Below, in pieces: positions 37,065 to 50,741 of a stretch of 64,000 nucleotides of DNA; position 1 is the stretch's first letter; every line of letters starts with the position of its first letter. Both the position numbers and the translations under genes were made by a program. This stretch comes from Epiperipatus broadwayi. Its lineage: Eukaryota; Onychophora; Udeonychophora; Euonychophora; Peripatidae. The notes under the pieces are model-generated. The model worked only from the letters and a program-made list of their open reading frames with translations. It was not told where the DNA came from and made no database searches. Where the stretch lies: NCBI GenBank assembly GCA_028023455.1, contig JAQFVV010006215.1, positions 12,379,473 through 12,443,472 of the forward strand, in the 5' to 3' direction.

Positions 37065-38025
37065 GAACAGGATATTATTATTTGTTTTGGAATATATTTA
37101 AAAATATGTTATTAAAAAAATTGAGAAATACAGTTATACGCAAATATATAATTTTTTTTTATTATATGTTTCAAATGTACATTCTTTGTCTTATCATGTC
37201 TTACCTTAATGAGGGTAACGAAAAGACTTTGCTATATATATCTCTAGGCAATTCTTTGTTATATTACTTAACCACTTTAAATTCAAAGAAATAAATGTTA
37301 AAAGCATTCTAGAGAAAGAGATAGAAATGCTGATAAACTGTCTTTGAGAGATCAAATTCGAGGGATATAGAAAGAAGGAAAGAGATCGTTCAAGTACGCA
37401 GATTTCTCTGTATACCTCCCTCCGTTCATCCGATAGGTTTCCTCCCAGCCCCGAGAACGATCTAGCTAGAATCTGGCACCTAATTAGAGATAGTGTAAGT
37501 AAGATCAGTTAGAATTTTAGGAAAAGTATAATTCTTGCTCAATTAGTGAGATTGGTGCATGAGGTCGGTTACCACCTGACACTCATAAATATATTCTTTC
37601 TGGAAAATTTTGTTCATTTGTCTTACTGAAGAAATAATGGCCACCAGGGGCAATTCTTAACTTATATCCTTATAATAAGATTTATGCAAGATCTAGAAAT
37701 TTTGTTTATAAAATTTCATGAAGAAAATTGATTCATATTCAAATTCAAGTTGGTAGACAGTGATCAAATACTGCCTACAGATGTTATGCCACCTAAACAG
37801 CCATCTTTTTACATTCACTATCCCATATGGTCTACATATCCATTTTTAAAGACCTATTTTAGACAAGCACCATGACTGATACCGGAGTTGCCTGTTAAAA
37901 TATATATCCTAATTCATAGTTCTACCAACAAAGGTTAATAATTATTAAAAAAATAAAAATAATAACTTATATTAATTCATTTATAACGTAATTATTTTCA
38001 GATTGCACAAAATATTTACAAATAA
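37065..38025. other. intronic stretch, no gene seen
   Basis: A less AT-rich patch at 37360-37600 has no coding signal that I recognise. The remainder is AT-rich intron. Confidence 0.5.
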
Positions 38026-38030
38026 CTAAC

Positions 38031-38150
38031 CATAGGTCTCCTTAAAGTTGAAGAGGGTCGACTTAAAGATTCAACAATTTGCATGGAGTACATGAGCTTC
38101 TGTGGACTTTCAGGATCTAATAAATTACTCCATTTGATTTTCCCTTCCTC
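38031..38150 (-). CDS. Usp24: USP24-like deubiquitinase, internal exon 5 of 8 in window
   Basis: A 120-bp exon encoding 40 residues, from EEGKIKWSNLLDPESPQKLM to STLRRPM. It fits the USP24 stretch with a W..LL....K..Y...I.E.L pattern. The acceptor is TATGTAG at 38152-38151 and the donor is GTTAGT. Both ends are phase 0. The introns on either side are 11.4 kb and 8.0 kb and consist largely of mobile elements. Confidence 0.8.
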
Positions 38151-38154
38151 CTAC

Positions 38155-39590
38155 ATAAAAAAAATTTATTTATAAGTAATAGATTATAAATTTATAATTT
38201 AAAATATATATGTATATATAAGTTAACTGATAAAAAAAAAACAGATGTAAGATTTACATGGCAAAATTGAAATTATCATAACTGGAGTGACTATTATTTT
38301 GCATGTCTTTTGTTCAAAGATATGTATATGCATAGATCTATAAATAGTTAACCATATATATATATAAAATAATTCTATAGTAATAAAAATACATTCAACA
38401 AAAAAAAAAAATTGCAACTTTTTAATAATCAAGAAATATGTATATTTTCTATATTAAATTAGTACCTTAAATTATTTTCTTTTTTTAACTTGTACTCTTT
38501 TCATTTAATTGTTTTTTTGTTTTTGTACTTTTTTTTTTTTTTTTAGATTTTTTTTAAAAAAAAAGTAACATAATTTCTAAAAAAAAAAGCTGTTTTTAGC
38601 ATTTAAAAAAAGTAACAACTTTTTTTTACCTATTAAATATTTTAATTGTAAGTTTATCATTTTGAAACTAAACTGTTGAAGCAATCTAATACAATATAAT
38701 ATAAAGATTAACATCATTTATCTTGATATTGTGTCTATTTGTCGATCTATATATATAGTTTTCAAAAAAAATGTTAAAAGCTTTCTATTATGCTACTTTT
38801 ACAATAAATATATTGTGCCAGTCAGTCTTCAATGACAGGCACAAAGATGGCTGCAAGAATAGTTGCAGCCCAAACAAATGTACATATTATAATAAAAGGA
38901 GTAGTCTGTGCAGGTATATTTTCTCTGTTGCTTACACACATAATATATTGTAAATAAATAAGGTGAATGGTGATAATATGCTGATATAAATGAATGCAGA
39001 CACCATATGTAAATATGTATTTTGCTGTTTAATAAATGCTATATATTTTTTTTATTTTTGATATGAATAAATATAGTGGGGGATTAAAAACATTATCGCG
39101 GGAAACTTAAATGTATTTGCGAGTAACCCAGCAGTAAACATGTTTTATTTTGATTTTATTTTAGATTGTCAAACGTATTTTTTTTTTCTGTTGCTTGTTG
39201 AATTTTTTTTTTTTTTTTTTGGAAAACTTAAAAAACAATTTTTATGTGACAACAAGTTTTATAAAAATTTTTAGAACTTAATTTTAATGTCCGCAGGCTA
39301 GCCAATGACCTCTTTCTTTTATTGTATAATGTTTTTGAAAAAAGAAAAAAAAATGTAGAAATTGTATTAGTGGTCATTCAGCTTGACACCTACACAAAAT
39401 TATTTAATTAAATAAATGTGATTTTATTTTATTGTCTAAAGAAATAAAGGGATTGGAATTTAAATGGTCTGAGAAATTCATAAATTAATTAAAAGATAAA
39501 GTTATCGTAAGACAAATTTTTTAAAGAGATAGCCAAAAATTAATCCATTGTTTGGACTTAAATAAATAAAAACAGAGATTAATAATCTAA
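38155..39590. other. intronic stretch, no gene seen
   Basis: AT-rich sequence with long T runs (38530-38546, 39207-39222). A 60-codon frame at 38771-38953 has no recognised relatives. Confidence 0.55.
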
Positions 39591-39599
39591 TTAAAACAG

Positions 39600-41440
39600 A
39601 AATGTAAGAACAATAACTCATGGAGGGGATGAGAGAATACACCCTGTAATGGGGGATATATAAATGCTGGTCAGGTGAAATTGGTGGCACTGGCACTCTC
39701 ACTCTTTCTCTTTTTGTTAGCAGTACAGTTTTCGGAGAGGTTGGAAAAAAAAAAAAGAATTATTAGCGTAAGAAATGGAAGAGTTATTAATAGCTGAACA
39801 TATTTTGAAAGGTGCAGACCAAGTAATATAAGAATTATTGACTAAGAAAAAAAATCAAATGAAATTTAATTATTGTCAAATACATTTCCTGAGAAGTATT
39901 AACCGAAAAAAGAAAGAATACTGACCAATTAAATAAAGAAAGAAGGAAGCAAAACGTAAAAAACTTAGAGATTCAAATGGAAACATTCTTAATGTGAAGC
40001 ACCACACAGGTCAGACACGACGTTGAAGAACAAAAGGAAGTGAAATTTAAGCTAAAGTTTTATATCGCTAAGGGAATGGAGTCAGGATTTATTCGGGACA
40101 TGACAATGAACATGGAGTAGAAGACCCAGTTCGGTACATCCGCGCCGCTCAAAGACCTACATAGCCACCCAGTTATGTGACTTTCTATTTCTTAAAGTGC
40201 AGCAGCTATAGACAATTTTGCCACACTCCATCGAAGCCATGTTAGTAATCACCTGCATAGCAGATATATATCTCCCTCAGAATCCTAGCCCGGAGAAGAA
40301 CAAAGCCTTCGGGAAGTATTATTTATGTTTTTATATATATTTTGTATCTTATTATTATTAATTCTTTATTTTAATTGATAATTGCTATTATTAAATGAAC
40401 CAATGAATTGAGTAACTCAGTTATATATATTTCTTTTGTAATTTTAACTTAAAGGTATACGTAATTCATTGGAGTGTCTAAATAAATTATAAAAAAAGAA
40501 ACAGGGAGGAGAGAAAGAAAATATGTATTTTAATATTTCAAAATAATTAAATAGAAATAATTGTGGGGAGTAGACTTACTTTTAAGTAATCGAAATTAGC
40601 TTATTTATTATTTAGCTATGCTTGATTAGATAGCGATCCGCTACGTGCAGGATCACAATAGGAGTAATAACATTTTTTTTCTTGTATAGATGAGCTATTA
40701 CTGAGAAAGTAAATAAATCTACTAACCAAATTAATAATTTGGTCATTGGATGTATGTGTTTCACCTTTAAATAATGGGAGTTATTTATTTGATCCGCTAT
40801 GTGCAAGATTCTGAAATTGTAGTTTAGCACAAGTTTGTTTCCCTATTAAATTTGTTCCAATCGCTACGAGCAGGATTGTTTTCATAAGGAATATAAAAAA
40901 GTGTGTAAGAAAGTGTTCCAAATAATTTTTGTTATTGTCTGCTACGTGCAGGACTCATATTATGGAACTTTTTAATATTTAAATATAGTTAACTCATGGT
41001 TAAATTGGTATTTTAATTTAAACAAAGTTATAGATCATCACTAGTGAAAGGTGAGGGTCATTTTTTTTATGAAAGACGTGCATACCACGGCCAATACACA
41101 TTATATTTTCGCATAAGGAAATTTATTTCAAATTTTGGTTTAAAGTGTAAGCAAGGGAGAAGCTCAGACCATTCATTCTTTCCCACTTATGAAACTATAT
41201 AAAATTTATACGCTCAAATTTTAATTAATATTGTTTATGTGTGTGTTTATTCTCTTCTCTGTTGTATAAATATTTATATTATCATAGAGGGCTTAATAAA
41301 TTTAACATCTAATTTTAAAGTATAGCGTTGTGCTGTGTATTTGATAATGGTATTATTATTTAATCTTTCCTGTTAACAAAGCAACAAACCACCATCCCGA
41401 GATAAAGTGTCGGTTGAGCTAGTCAGGAATTAACCTTTAT
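39600..41440 (+). mobile_element. possible LTR-retroelement remnant
   Basis: TATATAAATG at about 39657 followed by a pyrimidine-rich start-like region resembles an LTR promoter. A short frame begins at 39773 (MEELLIAEHILKGADQ) and is soon stopped. Further along are a GC-richer part (40085-40320), the repeated hairpin motif at 40635-40954, and a terminal hairpin near 41396-41445 (CCCGA...TCGGG). A motif shared with the LTR-like insert at 34.5 kb supports a common retroelement origin. No LTR pair or target duplication was confirmed. Confidence 0.35.
40635..40954 (+). repeat. array of four CTACGTGCAG hairpin motifs
   Basis: Four copies of a hairpin with loop TACGT (TATGT or TACGA in variants) flanked by GC/GC and a 3' bulged A or AG lie at 40635-40654, 40791-40810, 40859-40877 and 40937-40954. 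Outer stem bases differ (GATCC/GGATC, GAT/GATT, AATC/GATT, GTC/GAC) yet mostly pair. A fifth relative lies at 34533-34552. Confidence 0.55.
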
Positions 41441-41444
41441 CGGG

Positions 41445-43000
41445 ATCAAGAATCATTCATTAGGCATCCACTTTTCTGTTGATTTTATATATATAAAAAA
41501 AAAAATATAAAAGAGATTCTAACTCTTTATTAATTACATGATCATATCTCTTGGGGAGGGAAGCAGTCTCTTTCTTGAGGTGGCGCGCAAAGGTTGCAGT
41601 AAATGAACCTTTCAAAGGTATGATTATAGTAATGTATATTTTGGATTTCATTGAATATTTCTTAATTGCTGCTCGATTTTATAAAACGCATTTCATGTTC
41701 AATGCGTTTCAAGAGGGTCGAGGCGTGCGACTGGTACAATATATAATAACAAAAAATTAATTATTTAAATTCAAACTAATCTGATAATTTTATCAAATCA
41801 TTTTTGAACTATGGTTCTCTCTTATTTCTTAATAATGCTCAAGGATTATCCAAAAATATAGTTTAAATGAGTTGACAAAATTAGTGAATTAGTTGATTTT
41901 AAACCATTAATTTGCTATTAATCATTACTATATATATAAAACAATTTTGAATAACTTTAATTTATCTTATGCCATTTATAAAAAAAATTATGTATAATAA
42001 ATGTAATGCAGAACATGCCCCCCCCACGCTCCCACATCACACACACAAAATATATCAATCAACAAATGTTTATATAAAAAAAATACATAATTTCAAGTTT
42101 TCTTTGATAATAAGACAAGATATAAATTTTATTTTAATATTCTTTAAATTAAAAATAAAAAAGCACAATAAAGAAGTAAAAATTGTTACTTAATAATAAT
42201 AATTTATATTAATATAAGCAACTAATTGTTTACAACAAAATTCTTAAATTAGTATTATTTCTAACAATGAAATCAATGCCTGTTGAAAAAATAAAATGAC
42301 AGTTGCCTATAATTTTTATATTTAATAATTAAACTTTTGTTCTTGATATTTACAAGGGATTTTGTAAGTAATCCTAAAATTAGTTATCCTTTTTTCATTC
42401 TTGTTTTCAATAAATCGGCAGAAACGTTCTGAACATTGGTTTCACCAATAAGTAGTGTAGCATATGAATTTGGTTTACTAAGCCGAAAGTGTGATCAGCT
42501 ACATTTAATAAAAATAAATACATAAAAATCTTTCCTTAGCCAATGTTCGAAATTTCGGCCAATTTATTATAAGTAATCCTAAACATCATAACATTAAATA
42601 TAATTTCAACAATTGTCAAACTTTACATTTCATTTATATTTTATTCAAAATCAATCCAAAGATTTTGGCCTGAAAAATTATTATGCTTCTTTAGTTAGCT
42701 AATACGTATACTATGTTTAAGAATTACCTTTAAATAATGATGATTATGCACTTGATGAAACACAGTCTACTGCTGTATTTTCATCAAATCAACAATAATA
42801 AAAAAATAATAGTTCTAACTGCATCAATTTTATAATTAGGAAATGTGATTGCTAGAATATATAGAGATGAATGTGTCTTTCATGTACAAGGATTTTTGAA
42901 TACTGTTAAAAATATTAGAAGAAAAAATAAATAAATAAGGACAAGAAGTGTTGTACTATTCATTAATGAAGGCAAATGATGTATGCTGGAGTATTGAAAA
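41445..43000. other. intronic stretch, no gene seen
   Basis: AT-rich intron. An imperfect inverted repeat lies near 42410-42555 (GTTCTGAACATTGG against its near reverse complement). Nothing coding was recognised. Confidence 0.5.
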
Positions 43001-43001
43001 A

Positions 43002-43221
43002 ACAATAAGATAGTTTGAAACACATATGTATTTAAATAGAATTAATAAACAGATATATATAATGGGATTATTACCAAGATTTAATAGCAGAATACTTTAA
43101 AACCAATATGCAAACAATAAGATAGTTTGAAAACACATATGTATTTGAATAGAATTAATAAACAGATATATATAATGGGAATATTGCCAAGATTTAATAG
43201 TGGAGTAATTTTAAACCAATA
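43002..43221. repeat. tandem duplication, about 110-bp unit
   Basis: Two adjacent copies starting AACAATAAGATAGTTTG differ at a few positions. They may be segmental duplication inside old transposon sequence. Confidence 0.75.
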
Positions 43222-43515
43222 CGCAGCAAAGAACTTGTATAGAAAAAATAAAGAAGATACTTTTTAAATATATAAGAATGCTCATTAAAATAGGCATTTA
43301 ATTAAAAGAAAATGTAGTACTTTAATTCGAAAAGGAAATAAAATAATATGAGAAATTTATTTTTAAATCTATTAAAATAAATAAAAAAGGGAATGTTCAT
43401 TTTACATAAAAGTATATAAGAGTAAAATTATAATGTCAAAGTTAGAAAAAACAATATTTGATTTGATTTCGAAAAGAAACGAATGTTTAAACTATAAAAA
43501 TTGATTTCGTAAGTA

Positions 43516-44585
43516 CACCTGGGTCTCGTTTTACGCGATAGATAGGTTCCTCAGAAAACACGCGCAAACGAAATCGCTCAAAAATAGACGTAACTTACAT
43601 TGAAAAGGGGGAGATGCGGTCTGTGATTTTTCAAAATTCGTGTAAAAGCAAAGCACCAACGTAAAATTACTTTAAAATTCGCGCAAAAAAAAAAATAAGG
43701 AAATAAAATATGACTAATAAAAAATTTCAAATTTGAAAAAAATTGATGCAAGACAAACATTTTTAACTATGATATTTAATTTTATTCAAAATAATATATT
43801 TTTATGCATAATTTACAGTACAGTAATTTAATGTTTTTATACAAGTTTTAATTATTATAGCAATTTGCCGAAAAACACGTTCGTTTGCAAACAACTAGCG
43901 CCAACTTCACTCTCATGTTGTGTCAATGGTTTTCTGGTGACAACTTAATTAGTAATTAATCTTTGAGACGATGATTTTATTAATTGTTTATGAAACTAAC
44001 AACTAAAAATTAAATTCTTATTTTTGTCATTAATTTTCAATTCCGTTTAAAAATCAAATTTCACATCACATTAATTTCAAGTCGTCGTAAGTAATTTTTA
44101 AATTGTTAATTACAATTAAAAATCAGATTTTAATTTTTAATTGTCAAATTTAATTGTGCCCACTGCTATTACTGACCTTTTAAAAATAAACTTGTGGACA
44201 CTAAATGATTAATAATTGATTACGTTCTTTTTTAAAAAGCAAAAACAGAATGTGATTTAAAATGCAAAATTAACACGCACAATGTTTGAACAAATTTACA
44301 TTATAATCTTGTAAAATTTAATGTGTGTATACATAAAATATGGAAATCATGATTTTAATTTCATTATTGCATAAAATCTTACTATTATAAAGCACTGAAA
44401 ATATTGAAATTACTAAGATGAAAGTCGAATTCCAATAATGTGCTATTACTTTCAATATGACGTAAGTGTGCGAAATTTATTATTTAAAGTAATAGCGCAT
44501 TATCGGAGTTCGACTTCCGGTGAAACAGGAATTGTGTAACTTCAAAATCGTGTTAAATAAGTCCGCGTAAAAAAAGACCCAGGTG
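43516..44585. mobile_element. Tigger-like TIR element, copy 2 (1.07 kb)
   Basis: The ends CACCTGGGTCTCGTTTTA and AGACCCAGGTG are flanked by TA on both sides. It is shorter than copy 1 because of internal deletion. The right half of the hAT-type insert is recognisable (TGTGCCCACTGCT near 44155), while its left end is missing. The internal palindrome (about 44415-44520, GCGCATTATCGGAGTTCGAC) is retained. No transposase. Confidence 0.7.
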
Positions 44586-44589
44586 TATA

Positions 44590-46190
44590 CAAAAAATATA
44601 GATATAAAAAAATATATATACAAAAGGTATTTTATTAAAAAATAATTTCTTTCTTCAAATACAATTTTGGTAGTTATATTTAACTTGAAATAAAAGTGGT
44701 TTCCAAAAAGTAATTATTTTGAGGTTTTCAGTGTATTACTCATCAAATTAAGTAAAAACATTTTTTATAAAATATTTTATATATTACTTTTTGCATAAAA
44801 AATGTAAAATCATAATTAGTAAAATAAATGTATAATAGTAATAAAATTTGGAAATGCTGAAGGTAGATAGGGAAGAGATGATAAAATGGTAAATAACAGA
44901 TTACGAATAAGAAATAATAGATGAATAAAGAATTTTGGATTTTTTTACAAGAAAATATGTTGATAAAAAAGATGATTCAAAAATCATGAAAATCATGAGA
45001 ATTTACACATGAAAATCTTTAAATAAGGATATGAATTTTCAATTAGAATATATTTTGATAAAAAAAATAGGTTTAAAAACACTAGGAAGAGTGCACATTC
45101 ACATTATAAAGCTGATAGAAATTTGGATAAAAACTTAGTGATAGAATTGAAATCATCTTTTATAAATGTAAGAGTCAAGATAATAAAAAAAAAAGGGCCA
45201 TTGATAAACTGAAAGAAAATATTAGAAGCAAAAAAAAATTAGATTTTCTAGTTAAAAAAAATATAAACCATGAATAATAGTAGGCTGGTAGATAAAGTAA
45301 TTTCTAATAAGAAATAGAAATTAAAAAATATATAAACCATGAATAATAATAGTGGGCTATTATTATTATAAGAAAATATAAAGATGTTTGCAATAGACAC
45401 AGTAGATTATAAAAAAAATAAAGAAGTAAAAACATCTTGAATAAATAAAATATGAATAAAATGGGAATAACAAAATGTAATGATTTAAGATATGACATAA
45501 AAAAAGCTAAAAAGAAAATGATTAAAAAATGAATTAACAAAGAAATAATAGGTTTGATTTAATATGTAGTAAAATAAAATGATTTATTAATACAGTGAAT
45601 GCATTAGAATGATGAAAAAAAATCTATAAATGAATTATAAAATAAATCTTTCAGCTTTATTAATTGAAAAAAAAAATCAGATAAATAAAAAGAAAAAAGT
45701 TTATGCTATAAGATAATATAAAAATTTAAATGAAACAAAGTAATGGTTAGATTATTAAAAAAAATTTTAAGGAATAAATGCGAAACGATTAATTGATTTT
45801 AGTATGAAACCTACATATCAAATGAGTGATCATTAAATTTTATTTTAACAGTTATGATTTCAAGAAAGGGGAAAGAATTAAAAGCAACAAAATGAGTAAA
45901 TTTTCATTTCATGTAATGAGTATCTTCAATCACCAATTTCCCAAAAGTTAGATAAGTTTTACTCTGATAAGCAATTTTTATTTAAAAATGTTAGAGGAAC
46001 AATGTCAATGAAATATTTTAAGTTATGGAGAGAAAGAAAAAATATTTATTTCTTGAAAAACCAATTGATAGAGTAAAATAATTAAATTTGTTGGATAAAT
46101 AAGAAGAAAAAATATACGTTGGATATAGAAATTTTTAATAAAAGAAAAGAAAAATATAAGTATCCGGCAAATCAGTTTTCTTCACCTCTT
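44590..46190. other. intronic stretch, A-rich
   Basis: A-rich sequence, possibly the eroded upstream part of the LINE remnant that follows, but no motif could be read. Confidence 0.4.
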
Positions 46191-46199
46191 TTGTTATTT

Positions 46200-46700
46200 G
46201 ATATCTATTTTGATGAGCTATTAATAAATGATAATGTATTTAGTACTGAAGATTAAATGATTCACTTTATCAGCATTGATAAAGATAAATTTGTTCTTGC
46301 AGAAAGTAAGGATAAGCTAAAAAAGTATATGTAAGATTGACACAATTACAAAAGACTTGGAATGAAAATACCACATAATCAAATAAAAATATTAAACAGG
46401 AAGTTGAATGCTCAATCTTTTAAATATTTGATTTAAAAGGCTAATATATAACTAATGATGAAATTACTGTTAAAGAAATTAGAATGAGACTTGTAAAAGA
46501 AAACAGGAAAAAAGATTTGGATAATTAAAAATGTAAAAAGAATTTTACTTATTGAGACAAATATTAAGAGAAATTGAATTAAGGGAATTAAAAATATGTC
46601 TGAAGAAATTGTGAAAAACAAAATTGATTTTGAGGAGTAGAATAGTTTTAAGCAAAGAAGAAATAGAAGACATAGAGAACATGTGAGATGGAGACTTTTG
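46200..46700 (+). pseudogene. decayed non-LTR retrotransposon reverse transcriptase
   Basis: Plus-strand frames read LAESKDKLKKYM, YKRLGMKI, SFKYLI and then, after a frameshift, NDEITVKEIRMRLVKE. This order matches the region after the YADD box in LINE reverse transcriptases (L.AES...L, LGMKIN..KT, F.YLG..I..D, EI..RI). The catalytic YADD itself is lost or eroded, and stop codons interrupt every frame. It is an old fossil in the intron. Confidence 0.55.
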
Positions 46701-46709
46701 GCAGATAAT

Positions 46710-49505
46710 TGATGTTGGTATAATGATTGATCTGACATGCTTTTTAAGTCAGATAACTACAATTTAGATTACTTAGAATTCAAAATTATTTCTAAACAGA
46801 TTGTAATTAATTTAGATTCATGGACTACTGCATTTCTAGAAACAATACTCATTGCATTAGTCTCAGAAACAAAATACATTTGCACTGTTTGACAAAAAAA
46901 AAAAAACACTTCAAAAACAGAATAAGGAAAATTAAGATAAATTTCTCAAACATAAAAATGACAGTTAAACAACATATGATTTCATTTCCAAAATAATGCA
47001 TTAGTCAGAAAAGTGTGTTATAGAAATCATCTAATATAAATTTAAATAATATATACATATATCTTTAATTATTTCATATGTATAACAACTCAGTTTTTGG
47101 TAAGGTGTTTGAAAATGTCTTCAAAAAGATGTTATGCATTTTCAATGGATGAATAACTCAAAAACAGATCTGGATTCCCTGAAGATTCAACTGGGAGAAA
47201 ACAATAAATTTGCATTTATTATTCTGAAAAAAATTATGCATTATTGTTCTAGACAGCAAAATGTGATTGTAAATTTCATGCACTTATTGATGAGCCAAAG
47301 ATATTGGTCATAATAATCCAAAAAGTCGAGCTATAATAAATATGGCATCTCATTCACAGTATCTAATACAATAGCTTTGTGCAAAAAAATGGTATCATTA
47401 ACAAACTTAATAGTTGTTTATACCTAGATAATATTATCACAAGCCATTTTTGCTAACTTCTAGGATTAGCAATACAAAAGCTGTTGCAAACCCAGATTTG
47501 CCTCAACCAATCTTCAATTCTTCCCATGACTTTACGATAGTTGATATTTCTTGTAGATCACCTATATATATATATAGATAGATAGATGACATCTGGATTT
47601 TGATCAGGAAAAAAACATTTTTATTTTTCAGAAGTTATAATTGTATCTGTATATTTTCTTATTTAAATTTTAATGATAATAAAAAAAACTCAACTATTAA
47701 AAGCAAAAATTGCAATAAAATTTAGCCAATTATTTATGTGTGACCACCGTTATATATATATAATAAATGTGTTGTAAACTAGAGCTGTGTATCAGATGCA
47801 GAGAGAGATGATAGTTGATAAAACCATTAAAAAATTTACCGATTATAGTAATATGAAATAATATGATCACCAAAACCAATAAAGTGAGTTTTCAGATAAC
47901 AATTGTGTAATAGATAACCATTATGAACTGGATTCAAATTATAAATCTGTGCAGATAGCCATAATGGATATGTGTGCCATATAGAGTTTTTTTATAGGTA
48001 AAAATAGAACAAATGATATCTGGTTACTCTAGCTATGCTCTTACTAAATTCATAATATTCAAAAAGAAAATGCTGTATTATCTGCCTAAAAAAAGGCATC
48101 AAACTTTTTTTGACTGTGGAGTGATGATTGGACACTCAACAAGTGTTCAGGGAGACTACTTTATTGCTTATCAACTAAAATTAAAATAGGCAATGCAATT
48201 CTTCAAATTCTATCTCAGTTTTATTCAGGAGTATTGACTGCTATGCCAATTCTTGCAACATCTTCCTGTGTTGATTCTTTGACTTTGTGATCTGATGAGG
48301 AATCACGAATAATTCTAACGGGTAAGTTACATCAACATTTTTATTTATATATTTATTGTTTTGCTGCAACATTTAATTACTTATAAGAATTCATGTTGCA
48401 GTAATCACATTTTATATTTTAAATGGACTCTATACCTTTTTTACTAGGTGAAAAGTAAACCAGATAATAAACATTGCACTAAATCTAAATTATTATTTTT
48501 TCTGTCTAGCTACACATGTATTATATCTGAGCAATGACAACATAAAGACTATTTTAAACTTATTCTTCTCTACTACTTTCTCCTCATTGATTATACTGAT
48601 ACACATAAGGCAGGAATAGCTACGGGATTTTTAGGGAAAATGAAAAAAATCAATGTCACTATTTTTTTTGACGTTTTGAAATAATTGATTATCTTAGATC
48701 ATGTTATATGCCATTTTATTGGAAATTTTGTAAGGAATGTAATGAACCTATTAATAAATATAAAATTCTTATTTCTTTTACAATTTTGAATATGCAAATA
48801 TCTATATTGTTTCAACTTTATTACATTTCTTGGGATATATTACTTTTCTGATAACATACATTCCAAAAATCCAATACGGCTGCCAAAAAGATTAACAGTT
48901 TAACAAAATTTAAAGATTATGCACATAGAAAACCATATTCTTAGAAACTGTTAGCAAAGTTTGCAATAGATTATTGTTATACCAATGCGATTTGATGAAA
49001 AGGTTAATTTAAATGAGATAACCTATCTTAGAAGACACTAATTTTATGCAATAAATATTAAATGTCGAACATGTGGTTTGTATACTGATGCAATTCGAAT
49101 AATTTGGGCGAGTACGAATAAATTGTATTTAAAGATTACACTTCTCTTAAACATGTCTAAGAGACCACAGCAAATAACAAGCTATCCAGATATCTTACAT
49201 TTCTGAAGTATATGTAATAACACTGGACCCTGTTTTTTTCCCAGTTTAATATGAAGCACAGTTTATGAATGACTCCTTAAATTTCTGTTCTTTATAACTT
49301 CAAGATAAATTGCCAAATTTGAAATTTCATATCTTACAGACTCATACCTGCTGATTTCCTTGCTTTTTGATAACTTCTGTCTGGATTAAGCAATTTATAT
49401 GTCAAGTAATGTATTTATTTGGTAAAAACATAAATTCATAAAGCTGTTGGTAAATTTAAAAATATTGATAAATTTATAGATCACTAAATATTGATAAAAT
49501 TTCAT
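46710..49505. other. intronic stretch, no gene seen
   Basis: AT-rich intron with a TA/GATA microsatellite at 47560-47590 and another TA run at 47752. No coding region was recognised. Confidence 0.5.
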
Positions 49506-49510
49506 TATAC

Positions 49511-49624
49511 CTGCTTGTCTATACTTTTAAATCCTTCCATCATTAATGGTGATGTTGGTAGGATCATTAATAATTCCCAAACTTTTCTCGACATTACTTG
49601 AGCTTTAGTATGAATTCCTTTTTC
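49511..49624 (-). CDS. Usp24: USP24-like deubiquitinase, internal exon 4 of 8 in window
   Basis: A 114-bp exon encoding 38 residues with SRKVWELLMILPTSPLMMEG in the centre. This closely follows the USP24 family motif RRVWELLMLLPT, one of the best matches in the window. The acceptor AG is at 49626-49625 and the donor is GTATAA. Both ends are phase 0. It is separated from the previous exon by a 9.6-kb intron containing two Penelope-type insertions. Confidence 0.85.
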
Positions 49625-50277
49625 CTAAAAAAAAAATATATATATATAAAATCTATATATATATTTTAAATTATGATTTTCTCATTACATTACTTCTTTT
49701 ATACATTATTTTGTCTAAGTTGCTGCAACTAGTATTGTTACAGCTTATAATAATTCTTGTAAAATCCTCTATGACTAATTAAACAAAGCAATTGACATTT
49801 ATAAGATATTAATATTTCTAAATGTTTTTCATATGTATATTGTATTCAATTTTCATTTCATACCTTAAAAATTCTCTATAATGCTTCCACTCACATTATT
49901 TTTCTGATAAAATGACATCAATTTTATATTATATTTCAGTTATTTATTTCAAATAGATCTAATAAAATTAATTCTATTAACATATTTTCGAATAACTAAC
50001 ATAACTCAGCTAGCTGGCCATTTTTTTTCCCCCCAAAGGTCCTTCAAATAATATATTTTGGTTTCTATTCTCTCAAGACAATGATCTTTTAAACATAAAA
50101 TTTCAATAGGCTAATCAGATCATTTGATTAGCAAATCAATACTTTTATGACTGTGTTGTGACCTTTATCAAGCCAGAGATTATTTTAGTGTTTTTAATTG
50201 ATGACTAATTCTTGGGATTATTGGCATTTTTCAATAATTCAGTATTGAAATAGTTGCGGCTTTACTTCATTAGTGTT

Positions 50278-50740
50278 CAATAACACCAAAGACAGGATTA
50301 AACCCGAACTCCCCCCTCAAGTTGTATACAAAATTACCTGCCCCCAAAGAAACTGCATGGCAACATATTATGGAGAAACTAAAACCAAGATTGCAACCAG
50401 AGTAGCTTAACATAGATACCTATACAACAGGACCAAAACTAAGCTTGAAGGCAATTCAATTTTCGTTGAGCACGAGAGCCCCTGGCCATGCCTTCCTACC
50501 CATCACAGCCAGTGTTATCTGCTCTGAAAGAAACAACATAAACGCAAAGTCAAGGAGGCTTACTACATAGTGGGTGACCCTGCAGCAATCAATAGAAGAG
50601 AGAGTTCTTAAATAAATTCCAGTAGCCATGAATATGGGACTATGAACTATCCCGAAAGCACTTGGCAGTAACATTTGGATATTATTTATTTTCAAGCACT
50701 ATTAATAGCTTCATTATCTGTGCGCAAAGCACATATATTT
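50278..50740 (+). repeat. PLE pseudo-LTR, upstream copy
   Basis: Direct repeat of 53765-54300, covering the end of the GIY-YIG region and the 3' untranslated region. It lacks about 90 bases present downstream (around 54080-54160) and carries a CCCCCCTC insertion and several substitutions, which shows age. Confidence 0.8.
50625..50666 (+). ncRNA. hammerhead-like variant motif, upstream pseudo-LTR
   Basis: Outer stem GCCA/TGGC, TGAATAT, stem II GGGA/TCCC, then GAAAGCACTT. The palindrome is one base off compared with AAGTACTT in the downstream copy. Confidence 0.4.
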
Positions 50741-50741
50741 A

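Noticed and set aside
46433-46738. 101-codon minus-strand ORF rich in Leu/Phe/Ser
   Set aside because: It is the antisense of the A-rich LINE remnant; composition reflects strand bias, with no family resemblance.
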